From Blautia liquoris (GTDB lineage: Bacteria; Bacillota; Clostridia; Lachnospirales; Lachnospiraceae): DNA of 64,000 nucleotides. The stretch lies in NCBI RefSeq assembly GCF_015159595.1, contig NZ_CP063304.1:1240001-1304000 (forward strand), written 5' to 3'. A program made the translations under genes and the position numbers. The notes under the pieces were generated by a model, which saw only the letters and a program-made list of their open reading frames with translations, ran no database searches and was not told the origin of the DNA. Each line of letters starts with the position of its first letter. Position 1 is the stretch's first letter. Positions 7,278 to 15,700 of the stretch are shown one piece after another.

Positions 7278-9565
7278 AAAAAATCCATATTTCGGGAATT
7301 GTACAGGGGGTGGGTTTCCGCCCCCTTACTTTTCATCTGGCTAAAAAGCATCACATTCACGGAACCGTCCAAAATCTGGGCGGCGTAGTAGAGATTATTA
7401 CTGAGTCGGCAGAAGAAGATTTTGGGCGATTCCTTAATGAATTAAAAAGGGCAAAAAGTGGCGGATGTAAAATTACAAGACTTACCGTTGCTGATATCTC
7501 GGATAAACACGCGAAGCATTACGATGAGTTTAAAATTATCGAAAGTTCAGACAGCCCCGTGGTTTCGATGATTCCGCCGGATTTTGCGGTCTGTGATGCG
7601 TGTAGGGCAGAGATGAATGATCCGGATAACCGCAGATACCGACATCCATTGATCAGCTGTATGCACTGCGGTCCCAGATATACCATCATGGATCATCTGC
7701 CTTATGACAGAGATACCACCGTGATGGAGGATTTTCCCATGTGTCCACAGTGTGAAAGCGAGTACCGATCACCTTCCGACCGCAGATTTCATGCACAGAC
7801 GATCTCTTGCCATGACTGTGGCCCACAGTTGTTGTTTAGCGAGACAGGACAGAAAAAGCTATCGAATGGTAAATCTGCATATGAACGTGCGGTAAGCATG
7901 CTCAGGAACGGAAGAATCATTGCGGTAAAGGGCGTCGGCGGTTATCATTTTGTGTGTTCTCCATTTCGTGAGGAGACTGTTCAAAACTTACGAAAACTGA
8001 AAGGGCGCGAAGAAAAGCCTTTTGCAGTCATGTTTACTTCCATTGAGGAGATTCGGCAATACTGCACAGTGACAAAGAAAGAGCAAAGCCTTCTGGAGAG
8101 CAGTGCAAGGCCAATCGTTCTCCTTGCGTCGTCGAATGAAAAGATGGCGCCATCCACTTATAAAGGCAGCGAATACTGTGGGGCATTTCTGCCGTATACA
8201 CCGCTTCAGATTATGCTTTTAGGAGATCTTGGACCGCTGATTATGACCAGTGCCAATCTCTCGGATCAGCCGATTATAAAAAGCGACGAGAAAATTTTAA
8301 GCTTAGATGACCCCCTTCTTTCAGGAGTGCTTTATCATAAGCGGAGAATTCTGCGGTCTGTAGATGATTCTGTCGCCCGCATCGTGGATCATAAACCGCT
8401 GATGATCAAAAGGAGCAGGGGATATGTACCTTATCCGGTTTTTCTGCCGGTCGAAGAAACCGGAAAAAACGTACGCATCTTTGCCGCCGGCGGAGACTTA
8501 AAAGCTGCTTTCTGTCTGTATGAGGACGGCCGTGCGGTTGTATCTCAGTATTTTGGCGATCTCGTGGAAGCACAGATATTCAAGGAGTATCAGAACTCTA
8601 TGGATGACTTAAGATCTCTTTTGCAGATGAAACCAGATCTGGCAGTCTGTGATCTACATCCAAGGTATCTGTCCGCCAGATATGCCAAAACTCTTGGAAT
8701 CCCTGTTTTTTTCGTCCAGCATCATCATGCTCATATTGCATCGGTTATGGCAGAACATCATTTGACCGGAAAGGTCTTGGGTATCGCCTTTGATGGCACA
8801 GGATACGGTACAGACGGAAATATCTGGGGAAGTGAATTCATGATCTGCCAAGAAGATAAATATCAAAGAGTTGCACACCTGCAAGAGATTTCAATGCTGG
8901 GAGGGGATTCCTCCATGCGTGATGCGAAGAAGACGGCAACTTGTTTTTTACTGAACTATGGGCTTTGTGAGTTTATTCAAGACAGCAGATGTGATATGAT
9001 AAAGAAAGCACTGGATAATCATATGAATACGGTGTTTACATCAAGTATGGGAAGATTATTTGATGCAGTCTCCAGCATACTTGGGATCGCCGAGGAGAAC
9101 ACATATGAGGGAAAATGCGCCATATTCCTGGAGAAGGAGGCTCATATGGCACAGAAGGAACATCTGGAAGCCAAAAAGATGTCCTTTGATATTATGAAGT
9201 CAGAGGATCAGCTGTTGATTGATCCTGCACCAGTGCTTAAAATCATTGCAGGAGAGTGGCACAACAGAACAAAAGAGACAGAAACCGATCTTAGAAAGGC
9301 TCTGGCTTTGGGATTTCATGAAGCTCTTGCGGACATGATTCTGGTGATTTGTGAAAATGTCAGAGAGGAGCAAGGGGTTAACTGTATTGCAATAAGCGGT
9401 GGTGTCTTTCAAAATGTTTTGTTGACTACTCGCGTGATAAAACTGCTGAAAGATCATCGTTTTGAGGTCTTTCGCAATGAGGTAGTTCCGCCAGGCGATG
9501 GCTCGATCAGTCTTGGCCAGACATACCTGGCACTTGCGAAGATAAGAAATAGTCAGGAGGGATAG
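7253..9565 (+). CDS. hypF: Carbamoyltransferase HypF
   Basis: HypF uses carbamoyl phosphate and ATP to place a carbamoyl group on the C-terminal cysteine of HypE, the first step in making the CN ligands of the active site. Domains in order: acylphosphatase-like (about 8-95, with GIVQGVGFRPL), a double zinc finger (Cys114, 117, 136, 139, 164, 167, 186, 189), a YrdC-like domain (about 205-390) and a Kae1-like domain (about 400-760, with HHHAH and AFDGTGYGTDG). The 770 residues match full-length HypF. The ATG lies inside hypB, with GAGGA upstream; the stop is two bases before hypC. Confidence 0.95.
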   Translation: MDKKQTRIKKIHISGIVQGVGFRPLTFHLAKKHHIHGTVQNLGGVVEIITESAEEDFGRFLNELKRAKSGGCKITRLTVADISDKHAKHYDEFKIIESSDSPVVSMIPPDFAVCDACRAEMNDPDNRRYRHPLISCMHCGPRYTIMDHLPYDRDTTVMEDFPMCPQCESEYRSPSDRRFHAQTISCHDCGPQLLFSETGQKKLSNGKSAYERAVSMLRNGRIIAVKGVGGYHFVCSPFREETVQNLRKLKGREEKPFAVMFTSIEEIRQYCTVTKKEQSLLESSARPIVLLASSNEKMAPSTYKGSEYCGAFLPYTPLQIMLLGDLGPLIMTSANLSDQPIIKSDEKILSLDDPLLSGVLYHKRRILRSVDDSVARIVDHKPLMIKRSRGYVPYPVFLPVEETGKNVRIFAAGGDLKAAFCLYEDGRAVVSQYFGDLVEAQIFKEYQNSMDDLRSLLQMKPDLAVCDLHPRYLSARYAKTLGIPVFFVQHHHAHIASVMAEHHLTGKVLGIAFDGTGYGTDGNIWGSEFMICQEDKYQRVAHLQEISMLGGDSSMRDAKKTATCFLLNYGLCEFIQDSRCDMIKKALDNHMNTVFTSSMGRLFDAVSSILGIAEENTYEGKCAIFLEKEAHMAQKEHLEAKKMSFDIMKSEDQLLIDPAPVLKIIAGEWHNRTKETETDLRKALALGFHEALADMILVICENVREEQGVNCIAISGGVFQNVLLTTRVIKLLKDHRFEVFRNEVVPPGDGSISLGQTYLALAKIRNSQEG

Positions 9566-9567
9566 AT

Positions 9568-9825
9568 ATGTGTGTTGCTGTACCTGGAAAGGTGATAAAG
9601 ATAAAAGATCAGACAGCAAACGTGGATGTACTCGGAAATACTTGTGATGTCAACGTTCGGCTGGTTGATGTGAAACCTGGTGACTATGTGCTGATACATG
9701 CGGGTTGTGCAATTGAGGTGCTGGAAAAAGACACCGCAAAGGAAATCCTGGATCTGTATCAGGAGTTGGAGGATGAGGTAAATCATGACTTTAGATCAAA
9801 TGATCGAAAAGCTTGCAGCGTATGA
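9568..9825 (+). CDS. hypC: Hydrogenase assembly chaperone HypC
   Basis: HypC binds the Fe(CN)2CO precursor together with HypD and delivers it to the hydrogenase large subunit. The protein begins Met-Cys-Val-Ala-Val-Pro-Gly, with the essential Cys2 exposed after removal of Met1. The 85 residues form the usual small beta-barrel length. The start ATG has AGGAGGG upstream. The last 41 bases overlap hypD, so HypC and HypD are probably made in a coupled fashion, which suits their direct interaction. Confidence 0.94.
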   Translation: MCVAVPGKVIKIKDQTANVDVLGNTCDVNVRLVDVKPGDYVLIHAGCAIEVLEKDTAKEILDLYQELEDEVNHDFRSNDRKACSV

Positions 9826-10834
9826 CGGTGAGGAAATCAAAATTATGGAAGTCTGCGGAACGCATACTTCCAGTATCTTTAAAAATGGAATCCGAAGTCT
9901 GCTTTCACCTAAGATCAAATTGATTTCCGGACCTGGATGCCCAGTCTGTGTGACTCCGACTGTGTACATTGATAAACTTATTGACATTGCCATGCACAAG
10001 GAACATTGTGTGCTCACCTTTGGAGACATGATGAAAGTGAAAGGCAGCCGGATGTCCCTTACCAGTGCTGTCTCGCAAGGTGCGCATGTACAGGTTTTGT
10101 ACTCGCCGCTGGATGCTATAAAAATTGCAAAGGAACATAAGGATGTTCAATATGTATTCGCCGCTGTAGGATTTGAGACGACAACGCCGGTTTACGGCGT
10201 GCTGTTGGACGAAATAGAAAGCAAAAAGATAGAAAATCTGAAACTTCTGACGTCTCTTAAAATTATGATTCCGGCTATCTCCTACGTGTGTGAAAAGGAA
10301 GATAAGATCGATGCATTTCTCGCACCGGGCCATGTCAGTGTCATCATAGGAAGTGATGTTTATAAAGATCTGGCTAAAAAATATAAGAAACCTTTTGTTG
10401 TCGCCGGTTTCGAAGGGGAACATCTTCTTGCGGCGATATACGAAATCGTGAGGCAGAAGGAACAAGGGCAGTATGAGGTGAAAAATATGTATAAGAATGC
10501 TGTTTCAGATAAAGGTAATCAGGCTGCACTTTCTGTCATAGAAAAATATTTTGAATTGGAAGACGATTTCTGGAGGGGCATCGGAGTGATCAAAAAATCG
10601 GGCCTGCATCTAAAGGATGCATATCAGAAATACGATGCGGGAAGTGATTTTGATGAATATCGGGAGAAGATGCCGAATGGATGCAGATGTGCTGATGTCA
10701 TATTAGGGAGGATCACCCCGCCAAAATGTCCGCTTTTTTCAAAGATATGTACACCTATGGATGCAGTTGGGCCCTGTATGGTATCAACGGAAGGTGTCTG
10801 CGGAATCTGGTATAAGAATCGAGGTAAAGCATGA
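9785..10834 (+). CDS. hypD: Hydrogenase formation protein HypD
   Basis: HypD is the iron-sulfur scaffold on which the Fe(CN)2CO group is assembled with HypC and HypE. Conserved motifs are present: CGTHT with Cys24, GPGCPVC with Cys52 and Cys55, and the C-terminal [4Fe-4S] ligands Cys315, 322, 331 and 339. The 349 residues match the family. It overlaps hypC by 41 bases and hypE by 4 bases (ATGA). All residues known to be needed appear intact. Confidence 0.95.
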   Translation: MTLDQMIEKLAAYDGEEIKIMEVCGTHTSSIFKNGIRSLLSPKIKLISGPGCPVCVTPTVYIDKLIDIAMHKEHCVLTFGDMMKVKGSRMSLTSAVSQGAHVQVLYSPLDAIKIAKEHKDVQYVFAAVGFETTTPVYGVLLDEIESKKIENLKLLTSLKIMIPAISYVCEKEDKIDAFLAPGHVSVIIGSDVYKDLAKKYKKPFVVAGFEGEHLLAAIYEIVRQKEQGQYEVKNMYKNAVSDKGNQAALSVIEKYFELEDDFWRGIGVIKKSGLHLKDAYQKYDAGSDFDEYREKMPNGCRCADVILGRITPPKCPLFSKICTPMDAVGPCMVSTEGVCGIWYKNRGKA

Positions 10835-11808
10835 ATATTGATTTATCACATGGAAGCGGCGGGAAACAGACCGACGAATTGATCCATGATATTTTTATCA
10901 AAAATTTTGACAATGAAACTCTGAATAAACTCGAAGATTCGGCAGTCCTTACTGTTCAGGGAAGGATTGCCTATACGACGGATTCTTTTGTGGTGACCCC
11001 TATGTTTTTTCGAGGCGGAAATATCGGCAAACTTGCAGTGTGCGGAACGGTCAACGATCTGTCAATGATGGGGGCAAGGCCGAGATATCTCACTTGTGGG
11101 TTTATCCTGGAGACAGGGGCTGATCTTGATTTACTTGATCAAATTGCCCACACGATGAAGAACACTGCCACAGAGGCAGGCGTTGAGATTGTTGCCGGCG
11201 ACACGAAGGTGATCGAAGGGGATGGAAATATCTTTATCAACACCTCAGGTATCGGCGAGATTTTAAGAGAAGATGTGAGTATCCATAACTGCCATCCAGG
11301 TGATATGATTCTGTTAAACGGAAATCTCGGAGAACATCACGCTGCCATAATGTCGGGAAGAATGGGAATTGAGAATACAATATCAAGCGACTGTGCTCCC
11401 TTAAATTCCATGGTATCAGATTTAATTGAGCATAAAATCGATATCCGCTGTATGCGGGATGTGACTAGAGGTGGGCTTGCGACCGTTTTAAATGAACTTT
11501 CCGAAAGTTCCGACTGCAGGGTTGATATTCGGGAAACTTCGCTTCCGGTCAGCCGGGAAGTGACGGGATTCTGTGAGATCCTGGGCCTCGATCCACTGTA
11601 TATGGCGAATGAGGGGAAGATGATCGCAGTTGTTCCAAAAGCTCAATCGGATCAGGCCCTCACGGTTATGAGAGAAAATAAATACGGGAAGAATGCCAGC
11701 ATTATCGGAACAGTCACAGAGGGCAGAGGCGTCTATATGACGACAAAGCTTCACGGAAGTCGGATTATCGATATTATGTACGGAGAAGGGCTTCCCCGCA
11801 TCTGTTGA
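10831..11808 (+). CDS. hypE: Carbamoyl dehydratase HypE
   Basis: HypE is an AIRS/PurM-fold ATPase that dehydrates the thiocarbamate on its own C-terminal cysteine to thiocyanate, the CN donor for the Ni-Fe site. The protein ends Pro-Arg-Ile-Cys, with Cys325 as the acceptor. The N-terminal LSHGSGGKQTDELI is the ATP-binding signature. The ATG overlaps the hypD stop by 4 bases. It is the last gene of the operon and lies 17 bases from the 3' end of the convergent AraC gene; no clear terminator is visible between them. Confidence 0.95.
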   Translation: MNIDLSHGSGGKQTDELIHDIFIKNFDNETLNKLEDSAVLTVQGRIAYTTDSFVVTPMFFRGGNIGKLAVCGTVNDLSMMGARPRYLTCGFILETGADLDLLDQIAHTMKNTATEAGVEIVAGDTKVIEGDGNIFINTSGIGEILREDVSIHNCHPGDMILLNGNLGEHHAAIMSGRMGIENTISSDCAPLNSMVSDLIEHKIDIRCMRDVTRGGLATVLNELSESSDCRVDIRETSLPVSREVTGFCEILGLDPLYMANEGKMIAVVPKAQSDQALTVMRENKYGKNASIIGTVTEGRGVYMTTKLHGSRIIDIMYGEGLPRIC

Positions 11809-11825
11809 TAATCTGAATTGAATAT

Positions 11826-12659
11826 TCATTGACAGAGCGATTTTTGATACTGCATCGGTGAGAGGGATACATATTTCTTAAATGTCCGGCAGAAATTAGT
11901 ATACTCACCAAAACCGGATTCTTCACAAGCCTGCAGACCATTCGCACCATTTGCAAGGGATTCTTTTGCCAATGCAATTCGTTTTGTGATGATGTAGTGA
12001 TAGGGCGAGGTACCTGTGTGTTTCTTGAATTCATGTCCGAGATAGAACGGATCGACACTTAATTCACAGGCAATGATTTCAAGAGAAATTGGTTCGGATA
12101 TTCTGTCGTTGATTATTTTTAAAGCATCCTCGATCAACTTAGGAAATGGCAGGGCATGTGTATTTGATTTCGAAAATTCATCATTTCCAAGTGCCAGCAG
12201 CTGGAGAAGATAACTTAATGCGAGCAGTTCATCACTCGATTTAGGACTTTTCAGGGCACTGATCATGTGTGTGATCAACTCATAACACTTATTTGAAGAG
12301 GCCTTGTCAAGTTCCGCGATATTGCAGTTGTCGATTCTGGTATTTTGAAAACAAGCGAGAGGATTATAAGCATTGAGTGGAAGAGAGTGAATCAGTGCCG
12401 GATTGAAGTTTACTGTCATCCGCTCATAAGGGGCAGAAAAATCGGGAAATACACGGTGGATCTCATTCGTATTCAAAAAAAGAAGACTTCCCGGGTGAAG
12501 CAGATATTTCCTGGATGTGACAAACATCTGGGCTTTTCCCGATATAAAAAAGAAAATTTCATAGGTATCGTGAAAATGAAAATCAAAAGTAGTACTTTCT
12601 GTGGAGATGTTATGAGCTGCAGAGAGTGCTATTTTTTTGTTGTCATGCCATACATTCAT
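11826..12659 (-). CDS. AraC family transcriptional regulator
   Basis: This is a ligand-responsive regulator with an N-terminal cupin-like sensor (about 1-120, with FDFHFHDTYEIFFFISG) and a C-terminal double helix-turn-helix domain of AraC/XylS type (about 180-277). The second helix-turn-helix ends in the family signature with FGEYTNFCRTFKKYVSLSPMQYQ. It is divergent from the sugar cluster starting at 12874, so it most likely activates that cluster in response to a sugar. The ATG has AAAGGAA about 12 bases upstream, and its promoter is visible at 12712-12740. The ligand is unknown. Confidence 0.88.
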   Translation of the reverse strand: MNVWHDNKKIALSAAHNISTESTTFDFHFHDTYEIFFFISGKAQMFVTSRKYLLHPGSLLFLNTNEIHRVFPDFSAPYERMTVNFNPALIHSLPLNAYNPLACFQNTRIDNCNIAELDKASSNKCYELITHMISALKSPKSSDELLALSYLLQLLALGNDEFSKSNTHALPFPKLIEDALKIINDRISEPISLEIIACELSVDPFYLGHEFKKHTGTSPYHYIITKRIALAKESLANGANGLQACEESGFGEYTNFCRTFKKYVSLSPMQYQKSLCQ

Positions 12660-12711
12660 AAGGAGAGTTCCTTTCTCTTTCGGGTTTTTGATGCTTATTT
12701 TAACTTATCAA

Positions 12712-12740
12712 ATCATAGCACAAGAAACGCAAAGAATCAA
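12712..12740 (-). promoter_or_regulatory. Promoter of the AraC regulator gene
   Basis: Read on the minus strand, TTGATT (12735-12740) and TATGAT (12712-12717) are separated by 17 bases. The -10 is preceded by TGC, giving an extended -10. It faces away from the sugar cluster. Confidence 0.6.
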
Positions 12741-12757
12741 ACAAAATCAATAAAGAA

Positions 12758-12786
12758 TTGACGATCTCAATGTGGTATGATACAAG
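12758..12786 (+). promoter_or_regulatory. Candidate promoter of the sugar cluster
   Basis: Two overlapping readings exist. TTGACG at 12758-12763 pairs with TACAAG at 12781-12786 at 17 bases. Alternatively an extended -10, TGGTATGAT, ends at 12781. A weak -35 or -10 would fit AraC-dependent activation. Confidence 0.4.
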
Positions 12787-12818
12787 AGTCAAAGGCACGG
12801 AGCAATCCGTGTATCATA
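12776..12818. repeat. Nested inverted repeat in the AraC / sugar-cluster intergenic region
   Basis: The outer arms TATGATAC (12776-12783) and GTATCATA (12811-12818) are perfect complements. Inside lies CACGGA (12796-12801) - GCAA - TCCGTG (12806-12811). It lies just downstream of or across the probable promoter and could be an operator or an mRNA leader hairpin. Confidence 0.55.
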
Positions 12819-12873
12819 GTATAAAAAAGGATTGATTTTTCTAGTCGCTTTTATGACAGAACAGGAGGGTTTT

Positions 12874-13632
12874 ATGAAACTAGGGGCACAGCTTTATACA
12901 CTTCGAGATTTTACACAGACAGAGGCGGATCTTGCGGATTCACTAAAAAAGATCGCTGACATCGGCTATACAGAAGTTCAGATATCCGCGATTGGTCCGA
13001 TTGCGCCGGAAAAAGTAAAAGAATTATGTGATGAGAATTCCCTTAAGATCGTGCTGACACATACGAATCCGGAACGAATCATGAATGATACGGATGCAGT
13101 GATCAAAGAACATAAGATTATGGGGTGTGATTATATCGGAATCGGATCTATGCCGGGAAAATACAAAAGTGAAGCGTGGTATGATCACTTCCGGAAAGAT
13201 TATATCGAGGCAGCTAAGAAAATTGCTGCATCCGGAAAACTTCTTATGTATCACAATCACAATTTTGAGTTCGGTAAGATTGACGGAAAGAGAATCATCG
13301 AACGCATCTTGGACGATTTTAAGTCGGATGAACTAGGAATCACACTTGATACCTACTGGCTGCAGGCCGCAGGAGGGGACTGTCTGGAGTGGATTGAGAT
13401 CTTAAAAGACCGCCTTCCCTGTGTGCATCTGAAAGATATGGAGATGTATAACGGTCAGGCAATTATGGCACCTGTATTGGAGGGAAATATGAATTTCAAG
13501 AGTATTCTGGGTGCACTTGACAATAATGGCGTTACAAAACATATCCTAGTGGAGCAGGATACTTGCAGGGAGAGCCCGTTTATATGCCTGAAAAAGAGTT
13601 ATGACAATGTTGCAAAATTGGGATACAAATAA
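12874..13632 (+). CDS. Sugar phosphate isomerase/epimerase-like TIM-barrel protein (AP endonuclease 2 family)
   Basis: This 252-residue protein has the xylose isomerase-like TIM-barrel fold (IolE / hydroxypyruvate isomerase / AP endonuclease 2 superfamily). It opens MKLGAQLYTLRDF, and metal-site strands are visible at LLMYHNHNFEF, LGITLDTYW, CVHLKDM and ILVEQD. It may isomerise, hydrate or eliminate on a keto-sugar. I start it at ATG 12874 with AGGAGGG upstream; an in-frame ATG at 12832 has no ribosome site. It is first in a four-gene cluster with two oxidoreductases and a second barrel protein. The precise substrate cannot be read. Confidence 0.82.
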   Translation: MKLGAQLYTLRDFTQTEADLADSLKKIADIGYTEVQISAIGPIAPEKVKELCDENSLKIVLTHTNPERIMNDTDAVIKEHKIMGCDYIGIGSMPGKYKSEAWYDHFRKDYIEAAKKIAASGKLLMYHNHNFEFGKIDGKRIIERILDDFKSDELGITLDTYWLQAAGGDCLEWIEILKDRLPCVHLKDMEMYNGQAIMAPVLEGNMNFKSILGALDNNGVTKHILVEQDTCRESPFICLKKSYDNVAKLGYK

Positions 13633-13656
13633 GCCAAACGAGGGAAGGTAACAGGA

Positions 13657-14811
13657 ATGAATAAGTTAAGAATGGGGATTATCGGAATTGGAAATATGGG
13701 AAGTACCCATGCAAAGAATATTGCCGATGGTAAAATTCCCGAGATGAGACTTACTGCAATTGCCGATCTGAAAGAGTCAAGAAGAGGATGGGCAGTTCAA
13801 AATCTGCCGTCAGATGTGAATATTTTTACCACCGGAGAAGAACTGATAAAAAGCCATATATGTGATGCAGTTGTGATTGCCACGCCACATTACCAGCATC
13901 CAACTCTGGCTATGCAGGCATTTGGTGAAAAACTTCATGTACTTAGTGAAAAACCAAGTGGTGTCTACACAAAGCAGGTTAGAGAGATGAATGAAGCGGC
14001 GGATCATAGTGACGTGACATTTGCCGTCATGTTCAATCAGCGGACGAACCCTCTTTATCAGAGGATGCACGAGATGGTGAGCAGCAAAAGATACGGCGAA
14101 ATCATGCGTGTCAACTGGATCATTACGGACTGGTTCCGCACACAGATTTACTACGATTCGGGTGAATGGAGAGGGACCTGGGATGGCGAGGGCGGAGGTG
14201 TTCTCTTAAATCAGTGCCCGCATCAGCTTGACCTGATTCAGTGGATTTGCGGGATGCCCTCATCGGTTCGAAGCTTTATGAAGAATGGAAAATGGCATGA
14301 TATCGAGGTGGAAGATGATGTTACAACGTATCTGGAGTATCCCAATGGGGCATCCGGTGTATTCATCACCTCAACCGGTGATGCACCGGGGACGAACCGC
14401 TTCGAGGTGACGATGGAGGGCGGAAAACTTGTCTGTGAAGATGATAAACTGACATTTTATGAGACAGCGGAAAATGTCCGTAAGTTCTGCCAGACGGCGG
14501 CCGATGGATTCGAAAAGCCAAAGGTTTCCAAACGGGAGATTGAGATTACCGGAGACAACCCACAGCATATCGGTGTCATGAAAGCATTTGCCGGGCATAT
14601 CCTGCATGGGACTCCTCTGGTGGCAAAAGGGCAGGAAGGAATCCATGGGCTGATGCTTTCTAATGCGATGCATCTGTCGGCCTGGATGGATCAGACCGTG
14701 AAGCTTCCGATCGACGAAGATCTGTTTTTAAGTGAACTTGACAAGCGGCGAAAAACTTCTGTCAAGAAGAAAGCAAAAGAAATCACGTTCAATACGGAGG
14801 GCAGTTATTAG
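13657..14811 (+). CDS. Gfo/Idh/MocA family oxidoreductase (first copy)
   Basis: This is a predicted NAD(P)-dependent sugar or inositol dehydrogenase. The N-terminal Rossmann fold has GIGNMG at 10-15, and the family EKP motif lies at Glu98-Lys99-Pro100, the lysine being the usual catalytic one. The C-terminal alpha/beta domain contains GGGVLLNQCPHQLDLI, whose histidine is the usual proton shuttle. The 384 residues are typical. GGGAAGG precedes the ATG. It follows the first barrel protein by 24 bases and precedes the second by 1 base. A member of this family can form 3-keto sugars, but the substrate is not determined. Confidence 0.87.
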   Translation: MNKLRMGIIGIGNMGSTHAKNIADGKIPEMRLTAIADLKESRRGWAVQNLPSDVNIFTTGEELIKSHICDAVVIATPHYQHPTLAMQAFGEKLHVLSEKPSGVYTKQVREMNEAADHSDVTFAVMFNQRTNPLYQRMHEMVSSKRYGEIMRVNWIITDWFRTQIYYDSGEWRGTWDGEGGGVLLNQCPHQLDLIQWICGMPSSVRSFMKNGKWHDIEVEDDVTTYLEYPNGASGVFITSTGDAPGTNRFEVTMEGGKLVCEDDKLTFYETAENVRKFCQTAADGFEKPKVSKREIEITGDNPQHIGVMKAFAGHILHGTPLVAKGQEGIHGLMLSNAMHLSAWMDQTVKLPIDEDLFLSELDKRRKTSVKKKAKEITFNTEGSY

Positions 14812-14812
14812 A

Positions 14813-15685
14813 ATGAAGAGACATGTGATACTTACTGGATTTACAGACGAATTGGCGGACAGCTTTGATGAGCAGATAACGGGTGCCAAAAAAAACGGAC
14901 TGACACATATCGAAATTCGTGCCATTGACGGTAAAAATATTGCCGACTGTAGTAAGCATGAAATAGAGAAGGCAAAACAGAAATTGGACACTGCGGGTAT
15001 CAAGGTTTCCACGATTGGTTCACCAATTGGGAAGATTGATATCAAAGAGCCTTTTGAGAAACATTTTAACCAGTACCAGAAGATGGTAGAATACGCGAAA
15101 CTTTTTGATACTCCTTACATCCGCATGTTCAGCTTTTATATGCCGGAAGGCGAAGACAAATATAGTTATGAGGATGAGGTGATGGAGCGTCTCTCGAGAC
15201 TTGTAGATTATGCTGCGGATCAGGATGTGATACTTCTGCATGAAAACGAGAAGAAAATATTCGGAGATGACGCCAGGGGCTGCAAAAAGATTATGGAGCG
15301 TTTCTACGGGGATCACTTGAAAGCAATCTTTGACTTTGCTAATTTTGTGGAGTGCGGGCAGGATACGCTGGAAGCATATGAGATATTGAAAGATTATGTT
15401 TCTTATATTCACATCAAAGACGCACAGTGGGATTCCAAGCTGGTAGTTCCCGCCGGTATGGGTGATGGAAATGTTCAGGAGATTCTAAGACAACTGAAAG
15501 CAAAAAACTTTGAGGGATTCCTGTCCCTGGAACCCCATCTGACCCATTTCTCAGGAATCAAAAAACTGGAGGATGAGGATGCACACAGCACAGATAAGGA
15601 ACGTTTGCTTGCGGATCGGCCGTTTGCCTTTGATATCGCGGTACATGCATTGAAGGCGATACTCTGGGATCTGGACTGGGCTTAA
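14813..15685 (+). CDS. Sugar phosphate isomerase/epimerase-like TIM-barrel protein (second copy)
   Basis: This 290-residue TIM-barrel protein is of the xylose isomerase-like superfamily and clearly diverged from the first copy in this cluster. Probable metal ligands fall in VILLHENEK, AIFDFANF, YIHIKDA and LSLEPHL. I place the start at ATG 14813, one base after the preceding stop, with GGAGGG 11 bases upstream; the longer in-frame start at 14732 lies inside the previous gene. The C-terminal tail (about 240-290) is longer than in the first copy. It is an isomerase, epimerase or lyase-like enzyme of unknown substrate. Confidence 0.8.
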   Translation: MKRHVILTGFTDELADSFDEQITGAKKNGLTHIEIRAIDGKNIADCSKHEIEKAKQKLDTAGIKVSTIGSPIGKIDIKEPFEKHFNQYQKMVEYAKLFDTPYIRMFSFYMPEGEDKYSYEDEVMERLSRLVDYAADQDVILLHENEKKIFGDDARGCKKIMERFYGDHLKAIFDFANFVECGQDTLEAYEILKDYVSYIHIKDAQWDSKLVVPAGMGDGNVQEILRQLKAKNFEGFLSLEPHLTHFSGIKKLEDEDAHSTDKERLLADRPFAFDIAVHALKAILWDLDWA

Positions 15686-15700
15686 AGGAGGTTATTTTAT

